Source: Acanthosoma haemorrhoidale
Taxonomy: Eukaryota > Arthropoda > Insecta > Hemiptera > Acanthosomatidae
DNA length: 64,000 bases
NCBI GenBank assembly: GCA_930367205.1
Contig: OV884015.1
Span: forward strand, 34,525,288-34,589,287
Direction: 5' to 3'
The translations under genes were made by a program, and so were the position numbers. Under the pieces are notes generated by a model that made no database searches, was not told where the DNA came from, and saw only the letters and a list, made by a program, of their open reading frames with translations. This document shows positions 35,801 through 46,850 of this stretch, in pieces (the stretch's first letter is position 1; each line of letters opens with the position of its first letter).

Positions 35801-37895
35801 AACCATTCATAAATAGTAATGGTGATCAAATAGAACTAACATCAGATACACTACAACTTCCTCCGATTACAGAACCTCCAAAGCTATTTGACGAAGGTAA
35901 CTTTTATACATTATATTGCAATTATGTGTTGGTATACTAGAATCCTCACATGTATATTAATAATTAAATTATTAACGGGATGGATTAACCCACCAGTCTC
36001 AGAGTGTTCTAAAAGTTAGCTTTACTTTTTTACAAAGATTCCATAACTAACTTTCTCTTATTACAGTAATTAAAATTAGAACCTTAGGATCCCCCACTCA
36101 TGAAGGTTGATAAGAAACTTGATTTTGTTATAGAAATTGAAAATTAGTGATATTTGTAAGGCCAAGAGTTTGAATAATAAATAAAAACAAATCCGATATT
36201 TCCTAATAATATTGGCCACTGAAAAACTGAAATCATGCTCGGGAAAAAACTATGCAGGGAGTCGGGCCTCCTCAATGTGATTGTCTGCACTATCTAACAT
36301 CTACAGTAGCAGTAGGCTTTGCCTCTGTCCAGAGATTTGTCACACATTTATTTATAGAAACATATATCTTATTCAATGAAAATACTATGCATGTCAGTTT
36401 TATCTTGTTTAGTATTGTTTATTTATCTTTTTAGTAAAATGTATTTACAATCAGAAGACTTACCATCATGGGGAAGTGGTCAGTGAACCCAATGCTTGTG
36501 AGCTGTGTGTTTGCTACTATGGGCAATCTTATTGTCAGAAGCCAAAATGTTCACCTGTCAAGGAAGGATGTCGGAAGATAATGCATAACAATGATAATTC
36601 TTGCTGTGGCCGGGTCGTTTGTGGTAAGTATTGAAATATGTCAACAGAGAAGTCATAATTTGTAAAATTTTATATATGCAAATTTTAACATATAATTTTT
36701 TTAATAATATAGGCTTTGAAAATGGAGAATCAAAGTGAATGAATAAAAAACCTTGCAGTACTTTTAAGTAGATTTGAGCGTCCCCCAATTACTCTTAAGT
36801 CCAAATTCCTGTTAAAACTTGAGTGAAATTTCTGACTCTAGACAGAAAGCTCATTGCCAGAAACACATACTTTTATATTACCAACATTTTACTTAATGAA
36901 ATTAATTTTTGGTTTGATTTTCAGATAATATGCAAACAAAAATTATTGACAATTTGGAAAGTTCCACTTTATCGACACTTCTTCCTGAAAGCATGTCGAA
37001 TATCCCAGCTATCACAGTTGCAGATCTAGTAGTTACTCCGGACCCATTTAAAGATGTTATTAGAACGGAACCTGCTCCAGATCTGTCAGATATTATCAAA
37101 GATATGCTTCCTCATTTAAAAAATGAATCTTCTACTGCCAAACCTCCTACCTCTGCAACACAAAATCTTTTAGAAAGCAGTGCATTTACTGGTATAACTG
37201 GCAGTAATGGAACACAGAATAATGTGACCCAAAACACTGATCAAAGCACATTTGGAATAAACAATGCTACAAATCTATATAGTAATATACCAGGAAATGA
37301 CTATAAAAAAAATTCAACAACTTTCCATGAAGAAGATGATTCATTTTCTTTTGAGAGTGTTTTAGATTTGTTATTTCATACTAAAACAGAGATGCCAACA
37401 ACCAAGGCACCATTGACAACAACCAAAGCACTATTGACAACATCCAAAGCCCCTTTAACGACTTCACCAAAAACAAATGTTTATAACAATTTATATAACC
37501 AAAAATCAGGTAACCAAAAGCAAGAAATAAACAATGCAATCGAAATTGCAGATGTTGATTATATAGATCAAAAAGAAAAAATACCCGAAAAGTCTCCTGA
37601 TTATTCAGTTGTTGATGATTACCAAGCAGATGAAAGCAAAAATAATACAAAAGAAAATATGGATGCCTATAAAAACAAAGATGGGTCAAATAGAACTGAT
37701 AGCATTAAAGAGTCGCATAAGAGCAGTAACAAAGCAAATAAAGCTGGACCCAGCACTGGCATGCAACTGAAGCTTGCAGGATGCAATATTTATGGCCGTA
37801 TGTATGAAATTGGAAGAATCATTTCTGAGCTGTCAGGTCCTTGTCTGGAATGCATGTGCACTGAATTTGGAGTTCAATGTAGAAAAGTTTGCTGA
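26639..37895 (+). CDS. Secreted VWC-domain, mucin-like matrix protein (tenectin-like), 3-prime nine exons
   Basis: The coding exons are 26639-26821, 28077-28142, 28836-29030, 30008-30048, 30133-30530, 34666-34790, 35741-35896, 36435-36623 and 36925-37895. Their phases agree throughout: 2 leading bases plus 774 codons including the TGA stop. The visible 773 residues contain three complete ten-cysteine von Willebrand factor C domains (exons 1, 3 and 8), Thr/Ser-rich mucin-like stretches (exons 2, 4, 5 and 9), an acidic linker with LPPSLPNLK and IIPFVAADAVV, and a final half VWC with six cysteines before the stop. VWC domains are disulfide-rich extracellular modules that bind BMP-type ligands or matrix partners. 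The domain mix is like insect tenectin, an apical matrix protein, but the identity is not proven. The start codon and upstream exons were not found. Confidence 0.8.
28077..28142 (+). CDS. VWC gene exon b: short Thr-rich linker
   Basis: Acceptor ACAG at 28073-28076 and donor G|GTAAAA at 28143. It encodes 21 whole codons, STVTSTTIKPSETT in the middle, and keeps phase 1 on both sides, so it could be skipped without a frameshift. Confidence 0.7.
28836..29030 (+). CDS. VWC gene exon c: complete VWC domain 2
   Basis: Acceptor ACAG ending 28835, donor A|GTAAGT at 29031. Ten cysteines, starting SSDCQVNGTKYSEGE and ending GHCCPTSYDC. Phase-1 symmetrical exon, as is usual for shuffled extracellular domains. 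Confidence 0.9.
30008..30048 (+). CDS. VWC gene exon d: 41-base linker exon
   Basis: Acceptor TTTTAG at 30002-30007, donor GAG|GTAAAT at 30049. It encodes NVSRGITESTTNE, with an N-glycosylation sequon NVS. It changes the phase from 1 to 0. Confidence 0.7.
30133..30530 (+). CDS. VWC gene exon e: mucin-like Thr-rich and acidic segment
   Basis: Acceptor ACTTAG at 30127-30132, donor AA|GTATAC at 30531. It encodes about 132 residues rich in T, V and E (for example TTTENLSTTVMQDTTVVE), then a DDDYEEDYYNEPFLPPSLPN stretch. Many threonines are likely O-glycosylation sites. Confidence 0.8.
31840..32339 (-). pseudogene. P-element/THAP-type transposase C-terminal remnant
   Basis: On the minus strand a frame from 32339 has VVEYIVGYVAQSLGMKI, like the L.YIAGYV..KL segment of P-element and THAP9-type transposases. 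It is followed after a stop at about 32061 by KNHGGLMQSSSDVNRICKIC, like the SRGGL..PS..........E motif that comes next in the same family. The order and spacing agree with one protein broken by a stop. It lies inside the 4.1 kb intron of the VWC gene, on the opposite strand. No terminal repeats were found. Confidence 0.55.
32804..32858 (+). repeat. Possible tRNA-derived SINE head
   Basis: GATGCAAGGGTAGTAAGCTC is an A-box-like stretch and GTAGGTTCTAGACTTGCC a weak B-box-like stretch, with tRNA-like spacing. The B box differs from the consensus at the end, so this is weak. Confidence 0.3.
34666..34790 (+). CDS. VWC gene exon f, followed by a GC donor
   Basis: Acceptor TTATAG at 34660-34665. 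It encodes IIPFVAADAVVSEEDMKSK and then YFDYPQPSRFSPPKKTE. The only donor that keeps the frame with the next exon is GAAG|GCAAGT at 34791, a GC-AG intron. Confidence 0.75.
35741..35896 (+). CDS. VWC gene exon g: Pro-rich linker
   Basis: Acceptor TTTGCAG ending 35740, donor G|GTAACT at 35897. It encodes GGFLPRDPIIDGPFYET and then LPPITEPPKLFDE. The linker has no cysteines. Confidence 0.75.
36435..36623 (+). CDS. VWC gene exon h: complete VWC domain 3
   Basis: Acceptor TTTTTAG ending 36434, donor G|GTAAGT at 36624. Ten cysteines, starting KCIYNQKTYHHGEVV and ending NSCCGRVVC. Confidence 0.9.
36925..37895 (+). CDS. VWC gene last exon: mucin-like tail and half VWC
   Basis: Acceptor TTTTCAG ending 36924. 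It encodes 322 residues: a Ser/Thr/Asn-rich region with a short degenerate repeat (TTKAPLTTTKALLTTSKAPL near 37400-37455), a charged Lys/Asn/Glu stretch, and then GCNIYGRMYEIG to QCRKVC and TGA. The last module has cysteines 1-6 of a VWC domain and ends directly after the sixth. Confidence 0.85.
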
Positions 37896-38546
37896 TGATA
37901 TTTTAACCATCTACAGTATGCCAATCTAAATTGCTTTAATGCTGGTAGTGTAGTCATTGGCAGAGTATTGGAGCAAGAGAAAGGGAAAAATGAACTATCA
38001 ATGCATCTTTATTTAAAACTGCATTAGTTTGTATTTTTTTTTTTACCAAATTGAGGTCATTAGTACTCATGATACTTTTTAGAAAGTAAATGGTTCAGAT
38101 TTTATCTCGCAGTTCATTAATACTTTCTAAACATGAACTCTTCTTATTTTATACAAAAAACAATTATTTTTTTATATAATAATCTCTAGTTAGAAAATAT
38201 GGATTGTGCATTTATATACCGATAAAGGAAAACTTGTTGTTTAATGAGCACTGAATCCTCAAAAAGCAGATTCTATCTGTAACAAGGGGTACGGATACAT
38301 TCCCCAAGCTTACTATATTAACTAAAAATTATATTATTTTTAATATTTCACATATATATTAAAAATGGAACTAGTCATAAAATTGTTAGTATAGTCTCAT
38401 ATCTCTTTATGTTATTTATCAAGCATCATTAAACAGTAATTAGGTAATTACAAATATATATTTCTGTATCACAAATCTTGACAATGTTTAAATGTCACCC
38501 TTTTAGGTGGGATTTATCTTTTTAAATTTTAGTTAGGTTAAATAAA
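37896..38546 (+). other. Probable 3-prime UTR of VWC gene
   Basis: AT-rich sequence after the TGA. The first strong AATAAA is at 38541-38546, and further AATAAA-type signals follow (near 38836 and 39312), so the true end is uncertain. Confidence 0.4.
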
Positions 38547-41197
38547 TAGTTTTTTCTGGATTAATATTTTGTTCTTTTAGTTTAAGCATTCTCTTCTATT
38601 ACTAGTATATATATATATATCTGTATAGATATGTAATCTCGCATTACCTTAACAACTAAATAGTTATCAAGTAAGCTTGCCTTTCTAAAATTTGTTGTAA
38701 CCTGCAGCAACAAGAATGAAAATTTAAAAATAGATAGTTACCATTAAACAGAAAGAAAAAAAATGATTAATAAGTTACTTAATTATACATTGCTGTATTT
38801 ACAGATGGGAAAATCTCATTTCAATTGTTAAGCATAAAATAAAACATTACAGATCATATTGTATCACAAAATAAAACTAAAATCAAGTTTAATTTTATTT
38901 TTAAAAAATTGAATGTAAATATTTTTACAATTTATAGTATATCTACTATTTATTTGCCTTGTCAGTTTAAAACTAAACTCTGATCTCAGTAATATTAAGC
39001 AATGAAAAAAAAAAATTCAAGTAACAGTAGACAAAATTTTGTAATAAGTATAATTATTTCGACAAATTCTCTTAAAATACTGTTTTATGAAATGTTATGT
39101 TTATTGCATTTTCATTAAATTTATGTAAATATCAAGAAAAATGAATTGTCAATATCCCTTTTACTTGGGCATATACCATTTAAGGTAATTTTATTTAAAG
39201 TATGTTCTTTACGCCATAAAGAGGCTATTTTTAGTTAGGACTAATGATTTAAGTGGATAGTTAAATTATTTTTTTGTTCAATATTTTTATATATTTAATG
39301 TATTGTTCAATAATAAATATAAGAATGATAAGGCTTTTTTGTAATTTATTATTGCACGTATCTCTACTTAATTGTCAGTTAATATAAAATATGTATGATA
39401 TTTCTAATTTAAAAATTTTGTCTATTACAGATATTTTAATTACTACTAAAATTGGATTGGGTTTATTTTGGCGTAAATCCCTCTGGTCATCAATGCTGTT
39501 GTTTTTATATTTAAACTCATTAGGGTGCCTACTTATGTGACCCTGAGAGGGTACACGGATGAAAGCTAAGTCCTAGGTTGAGGCAAAGAGCCGGTCGAAG
39601 CCCAGGAAGCACCCAAGTCCCACATGTTAGGTGGAGGTTATGGATAGATAGATGAATGGATAGACCTATATGGTTATATTGGTCCCAAAACTAGGCTTAT
39701 ATGCCCTTTTTGCACACCCCTATTGGTTATAGATAGTATTTTATATGACATAAGGTATGATCGGAGAATGTGAATAAAAAACCATGTAAGCCACCTAACT
39801 TAAATACATCAGTAAAATCCACCAATGTTTAATTATTTTTACACATCAAAAAGTCCAAACCCTCCCTGGATCTTTACAAGACTAGCAATGGCCATATAAT
39901 CCCAGGCAATGGACCCAGAATACTGATCAACTCAACCATCATGCACTCACAACAGTAGGAGCTATTTTAATGTTTTATTCCCATTTAACTGGTACTGGTT
40001 TTATGTGAGCAATCCAAGTCTAATTGTTAAAAAAATCTAACTAAATTAACTCATTGTAAATTTCAGGTACAGTATCAAATATTAAGGAATAAATTAGCTT
40101 TGGAGATAGAATTGATGAATGCATGGTAAAAGAACTTTATTCCAGGACTAAGTCCACTTTGAATAACTATAATGAACATATTGTGTTATGTTTATTCTTG
40201 AATTAAAAACAATAAAACAAAATCATAAAGAGGAACTAATTAAAAATTATATAAAAGTAAAATTTTGTTAGAAATTAAATTATTATCTTTATATACAAAT
40301 AAATCCACATACATCTCTCATGCTTATATGTACACCCAAGAATTCCACCCTTTATACAAATGACATACTTTCATAGATAAATGCAGCCATAGGTTTAAGC
40401 AGATTGTGGCAGAAAAGAACAGTAAGATGATGGTATTAATGTTTGGTTCATTGTTTCTTAATTCTTCTGGCAATCTTAGTGAGTGTTAACACTTGGATCT
40501 GACTGGAAGTTTGCTATTTAAAAAAGATCTATAATAGAGGCACTCCTCGAATATATGAACTATGGTTAAATCTCATTTACATTTTTGGCGTCTTGGTGCT
40601 CCTCACCTTTGAATGCTTAACTCCACTAGATATGTATGCATTAATTTATATCAAAATTAATAAATAAATAAACAAATGAATGTTTTTAACTGTTTTTTTT
40701 TATTAAATATTGCAGAATAGTGTTACACAAGAAAGCCTAAAATTGGAATGCGGAAGTAAAGAGTTGAGTATCTCAGTAGGTAAGTTAGAGATGGGTTAGA
40801 AAGACGAAACTGGGCAACCTTTTCTCATTTTATCAGTATCATAAAAAATAGACAAAGATTATTGTCTACTCATCCCTCTTATTGTTTAAGTCCGCTCTAA
40901 TTCTTAATTGTCCTCAGCGAACAATGAATTGTCACTTACAAATGCTGAGGAGTGTGAGCATATGGATGGAGGCTGGCTGGCTACTGACTGGAGATAGGCC
41001 CATCTATTAGTAAGATTTACCCCAGTACCATCAGAAAAAAGAAATGTTGAAAACATTCTATACTAGATGCATTGTTTTTTTATTTAATTTTAAGCCCTTA
41101 TGCACTCCTATTAATGACTGAAAGGTGGGCTATCCCAGGGGGGGGGGAGCTACCAACTTTTAATAATGGAATAAAAAATCATCGTTCTCCATTAAAG
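38547..41197. other. Intergenic stretch
   Basis: No gene seen. A GC-richer patch at 39525-39660 contains AAGTCCCACATGTTAGGTGG, loosely shared with 6205-6240, which suggests a dispersed repeat. The G-run at 41140-41148 is a homopolymer. Confidence 0.4.
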
Positions 41198-41260
41198 GGT
41201 TTTGAACCATGAACTTTGAAATCATGAAGTTACTCTAAACCCCACTACACCACATGAGGG
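41198..41260 (-). repeat. tRNA-derived SINE or tRNA pseudogene head
   Basis: Minus strand: GTGGTGTAGTGGG (41241-41253) as A box and GGTTCAAAACC (41198-41208) as B box, about 33 bases apart, as in tRNA-derived SINEs. The flanking acceptor stem does not pair well, so a working tRNA gene is unlikely. Confidence 0.45.
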
Positions 41261-42320
41261 CCTGTAAATCTTTGTACCTTAGAAAATATAATGTTTTAAT
41301 GATTATTATAAGCTCTAGTAGACAATACCAAACTAAAAATAAGCATGTTGGACAACTGCCAATATAGAACATTTTATGTAAAATCTGGTACAAAATATTT
41401 CTTGTTTTCAGCGTTTAAAGTTCCTGAATAAATTTACCACAAATGAAAACTAGTTAAGCTAATTTCATATGAAATAAATACCAGGTAATTTGTGATGAAC
41501 AATACTTGGTTTTGTTTGCTGACATACGTATACCTATAGTTATAAATAGTTTAAGTATCGAACAAAAACCTAAAACGCCTACAATAAACTGTTGATGCGC
41601 AAACTGACATTGCTGGCTCTAAAAACATAATTTTTGAAACATCTTTGAATTTCTTATTTTGTGTTACAGTATTCAATGTTTCCTTTACTGGGGAAAACAG
41701 AACTTCTAATCTTAAATAGCTTTTATGCTACGACTCACTCAGTAAATTTTAGTGGCTTACGTAGAGCTTTTGTTGCCTGGGACAGTCTCCGATTTACTGA
41801 CCTTTTTGTCAATCAAAATCTTGACGTCAAATAGAGTGTCCGGGGTCAGCACACTACTTTTTAGTAAATTGCTTACTTATAAAAATTTATTATGATTGCA
41901 ACATTATTATCCCATTAACATCCCAAAGTGCACATATCATTGTAAAATAAATTGTGAATAGACCAGAGGAAGTTTATAGCTATTAACTTATTAATGTATA
42001 ATCGTTTTCACGTTCACTGTATTGTAATTTAATACCTAACTAGACTGATTTGACAAATACAGAATAAATTTCATATGATTATATAATTATTATGATTCTT
42101 GTTGCAGCAGATTCACACAGAAAAAGAAAGACGATTTCCCCTTACTTGTTTCAAGGTAAAGAAAGCACCACGCTTCAGCCTTGGAAAACACTTTCTAGTT
42201 AACAGATAGATACTTACCCTGTATGCTTGTTATTGATTCTCTGATTCTTTAATGAAAACACATATTACAAAAGTATAAAAATGTATTAGTACATATATTA
42301 CATAGAGCAATTAGACGAAA
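41261..42320. other. Intergenic stretch
   Basis: AT-rich, with no exon or repeat recognised. It ends at the shared 3-prime flank of cuticle gene A. Confidence 0.4.
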
Positions 42321-42405
42321 TTTCAGTTGTGTTGCTGATAGACATATAAGACAAATGGAAAATTTTATTAAAAAAAATCAATAAATATAACAAAAAGTAT
42401 AAAAG

Positions 42406-42411
42406 TTTATT
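42406..42411 (-). terminator. Polyadenylation signal of gene A
   Basis: AATAAA on the minus strand, 43 bases after the stop codon. The surrounding sequence is shared with gene A2 (signal at 62943-62948). Confidence 0.7.
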
Positions 42412-42453
42412 TGTACAAAATATATATTACATTTAAAGACAGATGTTTAAAAT

Positions 42454-43887
42454 TTAGTAATGAGCTGGCTGTGGTTTGTAGTAGCTTGGCTGAGGAGCTG
42501 GTTTGTAGTAGCTTGGCTGAGGGGCTGGCTTGTAGTAGCTTGGCTGAGGTTGGTGGTAGCTTGGCTGTGGTTGGTGGTAGCTTGGCTGTGGTGCTGGTGC
42601 GTACTTGGAGGGCTCCCTGTGTACTTCAGCTAAGAAGCCGGACTTTCCTTCGACGGAATATTTGACCAGCCTTACAGAACCATCAGGTTCGACGAGACTG
42701 TACTCTCCGTGGGTACTGTCCCCCTTCCTCTCCTCTTTCTGGCTCTTGATGTCTCCGGTGTGTTCGTCATGGACGGCGTACTCGAAGTTGTAGTGTGGCT
42801 CTGAGTAGTAGTCCTGGGCTTCCCCCTTGTACTCGGCAGGCTGGTGGTAGCTGGCTTGATGTCCACCGTACTGGCAGTTTACTGCCGAAATGGCCACAGC
42901 TAAGAGTACGAACTGTAAAATTATTTCAAAACTGATGTTAAAGTAACATAATATACCATTTTCACTTAATCAGTGGATTACGCTGATTGACAGTTACGAT
43001 CGTAATCTCTTTTTATCTGCCTGTTAATAATAATGTAAATGTATGGTAACGATAGTGGCTGCAAGATACATTCAATCGATCTTAAATTATAAATGTATTT
43101 TGCACATCTTCAAATATGCTACTTAGTTTTTTTGGGGGAAAAAATTATACGTGGAAAAAGTCAGTCCCATTTTCATTTTTTTTTTTTCAAGAAATTTCAA
43201 GTACTAGGTCGAAAGCGCTTTAAGATTTTAAGTTCGAAATTTCCTCCATTGGTAAGAGCACATTAAAGACGGTATTACAAGAATAATCTCAAAAATATTC
43301 CACAAAATAGTAAAATAACCAAAATTTATTTATAACCGATAATTTATTTTTCTCAGATAAATCGTTTATCCAATAAAGAGAAAAATAGCAGCAATAGTTC
43401 GTTGGACCAGGAAGCTCTAAATGACTGTTGAATTTCATTGTGGTTTATTGGAATGTTTAACCAGACCTCTGCACTTAAACCAAAAATGACTTAGAACACA
43501 GTTAAAATGATCTAAAATTTCAATCTTTCCAGTACAGAACTTTAAGCGAAAATTTGTAGAAGAATACGCTATTTCATGTTTTCAATTAGACCCTCCAAAA
43601 ATATCTGTAAATTTCATCTGTATTTCATTAGAAATAAACAGGTGTAACATTTTCATGATTTAATTTCTCTTTCTTCCAACGTTTCATCAAAAATGTTTTT
43701 CGCTTTCTTAATCCATTCCGATTGGTGTTTCAAGTGTTTAATGTCCATTTCATCACTAAATATACATTCCCTTAAGCTATTTCGTAATATGTCCGTCAAT
43801 GTAATATTCCCAATAAGATATTAATAAAAAATACAAATAAAAAAAAATACTGTACAGGTAAAGTTATTCTGTAAATACCTTGATCAT
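42454..43887 (-). CDS. RR-2 cuticular protein, gene A
   Basis: Two coding exons: 43879-43887 (ATG ATC AAG, MIK) and 42454-42912, with a GT-AG intron of 966 bp. The protein is 155 residues. A signal peptide MIKFVLLAVAISAVNC is followed by QYGGHQASYHQPAEYKGE, the extended RR-2 chitin-binding (Rebers-Riddiford) domain from about YSEPHYNFEYAVHDEHTGD to KSGFLAEVHREP, and a C-terminal tail of PSYHQP and PSYYKPAPQ repeats. RR-2 proteins bind chitin and are typical of hard cuticle. The first exon with only three codons and a phase-0 intron is usual for insect cuticle genes. The exon-2 protein is the same as gene A2 at 62991. Confidence 0.93.
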
Positions 43888-43910
43888 GACGAATGCTCGG
43901 CAAAATTTGA

Positions 43911-43940
43911 CTGTGTGTTCGGACAACTCGCTCTATATAT
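43911..43940 (-). promoter_or_regulatory. Core promoter of gene A
   Basis: Minus strand ATATATAGAG at 43940-43931 is a TATA box, and ACACAGTC around 43912 fits an insect initiator about 27-30 bases downstream. The ATG lies 25 bases further on. Confidence 0.65.
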
Positions 43941-44895
43941 GAATGCCGAACCCCACTATCTCCGTCTCGATTACAAATCATTTTGGATAGTGGGCTAACC
44001 TTCCAGCTGCCGAGGTATGCAATCGTTAATTTAGATTTTCTAAAATCGATACAAGAAATATTATTTTTAATAGAAATAAAGATAGTTATGCGTCAAAAAT
44101 GTGCTATAATAAATGTCTTTTATTTCAACATCAATATCAACTAAATTTTATAAAAAAAATTAATTAATGCAAGTGAAAGAACGAAATCAAGTATTGGTCT
44201 GAGTGTTTGAGGTACCTGAATTCTGAAAAAATACTGACTCGACCAAAAATAGTTTAAGTCATTTGTTAAATTATCTCGATCACTAAAAAATTATTTATAT
44301 CAGAACTATTGATTTAAAAAAAAAAACGTACTAAAATCGCCTGGAATTAAATTTAATTGAAATACTCTATTGGTGGTTCTCAAAAATGTTATCTTAAATG
44401 GGTTTCGATCAAAAAATCAAAACTTCCAAAAAATTTACGATACAAACTTGTATAGAATATAAAAGAAAAAAAACTTATCCCGCGACCAAGTCCCCTATGA
44501 ATGACAATAAGATTCAGATGACAAATCCACACCTGGAAAATCAAAAGAACTATAACATCATAAAAAAAAAAAAATGAAAACAAAATAGTAATGACAATGT
44601 AAAATACAGTTGAGCCATCTATAGGAATGATAATAATAATTATGAGATAAAAACAAAAATCTTTTACCTGCTTTTAGTAAATAAAGCCCATAGGATCCAC
44701 CTATAAGAAACCAAAAGAAAAACAAAAAACAACAACAATATGCAGAAGTCTACATAGTAATACATTAAATGAAAAGAAATAAAACTAATACAAAGAAAAG
44801 TTACATATAAACTGGCAGCCAACATTTATCTATATATAGCAAATAATAATAATTAATACAAAAATAAAAGCCTAGAAATATAAAATAATTAATAA
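43941..44895. other. Upstream region of gene A; no gene
   Basis: AT-rich with A-runs (44315, 44470, 44565). It may include the 3-prime UTR of the minus-strand LINE at 44900-45620, but no clear poly-A tail marks its end. Confidence 0.35.
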
Positions 44896-44899
44896 GTGA

Positions 44900-45620
44900 A
44901 TCGTTCCCAGACTAACAAGCATCCCTTTGGATGAGGTGTTGGAACAGAAGAGATTTGAAGGATCGTAGGGATGAAGCATGATGGGTGAGTATTAGAAGCT
45001 AGGTTATTGCAGAGGATAGTAGAGCAAGGAAGGGAGGACCGAGCTTTGTGGCAGTAGTATAAAGGTCAGAGAAACGGAATATTGTGTTCCGGGGGTGGAC
45101 TGAGGTTTTGAACTGTAAAATATTGTATATAAAATGGGGGATGAAGCGAATTGATGGTTTGAGAAAGGAATTCGGTTCATTATGGTGAGCCAAAATATTG
45201 TGCACGGAAGGAGGGGAACCTGGGAGCGCCCCGGAGTCCCAAACACAAATCTAACGAAGGACTTCATGATTCGCTGCAACTTGCCTATGAGTCCCACCCC
45301 ATGCACCACCCAGCCATAGTCAAAGTTAGTAAAAATGAGGGAGGATTCAAAGAGTTGACGTGTAGGCTGGGCGAGTAGTTGGGAGAGCGATGGAATAGTT
45401 TAAGGGTACCCATAAGACCACCGGAGAGATATGTTGGTTCGAAGGAAGGGTTTTGTCAATGGTTATCCTTAGGTTTTTGACGGTGGAGCAGAAAGTTATG
45501 GGAAGGTTATTAAGGGTTGAAGAGGGAATATTGGCAAAGGATCCGCGGAAGAAACTGGAACCTATGACAATTGCCTGGGCTTTCGCTGCATTTAACTTCA
45601 GTTTATTCAGGTTTTCCTGG
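44900..45620 (-). mobile_element. Jockey-like LINE reverse transcriptase C-terminal relic (third family)
   Basis: On the minus strand LNKLKLNAAKAQAIVIGSS (near 45610) matches the L.LN..K.Q.I.FG segment after the RT active site. VKNLRITID, HGVGLIGKLQRIMKSFVRFV (near 45307) and FRFSDLYTTATKLG then follow in changing frames, ending with RSFKSLLFQHL. This is the usual order in LINE C-terminal RT regions. Several frameshifts make it inactive. Confidence 0.7.
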
Positions 45621-45789
45621 CACTGATCGGATCTAGGTCTGAACCTGGGTAAACGCAGATATAAAATTTGAGAGGGGGAAGGATCAACAGCTTTGGGACT
45701 GGCAATGAATGCCCAGAGCAGTTATATACCATGTTGGTTTCCTTCCTGAGGGACATGACGGCGAGGGTATGCTTAGGCGATTGCCTCTC

Positions 45790-46850
45790 CAACCTATTTC
45801 CCCTAAGTTATGGAGTTCCTTAAGGAGCTGTTTTGTCTCCGGTGCTTTTTAGCATGGACATGTCTGTCATTGTTGGGACAAACTACTAGAAAGCTACATT
45901 TATGGCTTTTGCTGACGACATTGCAGTTTACAGCAGCAGCATGAGTGCACAAAGAGCTCTTACAAAGGCCGAGTCAGTTTGTAACGTTATCAGTGACAGG
46001 CTGGGCATGTTAAACGTCAGTGTAAACCCCGGGAAGACCGACTGCGTAATTTTCTCACTCCAAAAGGGAAAAACAGCCTTGCCAAAATCCTATACTATAG
46101 GAGGGCAAGAGAACTCACCAGCTTTCTAAATGCACTATCTGGGTATAAAAATGGATAGGAATCTCTATTTCTCTACCTATTTTAGTAACAAAATAGAAAA
46201 ATTACGACACAGGTCTTGCCGGCTTTCGCACTTCCTAACTTCGCCCAACTTGTCGCTTTGTCTCAAACTGATGATATATAAATGTGTCCTCCGGCCAGCT
46301 CTACTGTACGGTGCCTCACTATATACTCACTTGACTGACAATACAGCCAAAAGTCTCCAGAATGGGATCATTAGAGAAGTGGTCAAACATCCCTCTCTCG
46401 AGAGATTAAAGAACGCCCACCTGAACCCGTTGCTTGGTGAGCCGTTGGTAGGCGAGTTCATCCCACCTGAGGCACATCAAGTTTTTTGACTCGTTGCAGC
46501 ATTTAACACACCCAGTGTTAACACGATGACCCTACCACCATTCCCGCATCGATGGCAACAGACTGTCGGGGAAAATTAGATTATGATGTAAGTTAGTTTT
46601 AAGTCTATGATAAATAATGTGAGCCCCATCACTTTTAAAGATGTTCAATAAATTAATGTATAATGTGCATCATTATACTTTTGTATAAGCGCAAATCTCT
46701 ATGTAGTATAATCAGAAATTGTATTGAATGTAGCCAAGCTACATGAAAAATAATGACCTTTTGTAAATAGATTCATTTCTAGAATCTATATTGAATTCTG
46801 TAGTAATTTTATAACAAGGGGATATAAAAAAAAAAAGTTTAAAAAAGAGT
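45790..46850 (+). mobile_element. Jockey-like LINE reverse transcriptase relic (second family), copy 3
   Basis: GVP(stop)GAVLSPVLFSMDM near 45812 is the GVPQGAVLSPLLF motif with its Gln codon changed to a stop. MAFADDIAVYSSSMS at 45902 is the catalytic FADD box. SVNPGKTDCVIFS, MHYLGIKMDRNLYFS and LRPALLYGASLY follow, and the end (VGEFI, then the PFPHRW region near 46540) is related to 6350-6470 and 17101-17190. It keeps more of the RT than the other copies but has a stop before 46130 and others. The tail is A-rich near 46827. Confidence 0.8.

Noticed and set aside
42605..42866. Overlapping frames inside cuticle gene A on both strands
   Set aside because: Shadows of the GC-rich RR-2 exon in other frames; the same shadows recur at A2, B and B2.
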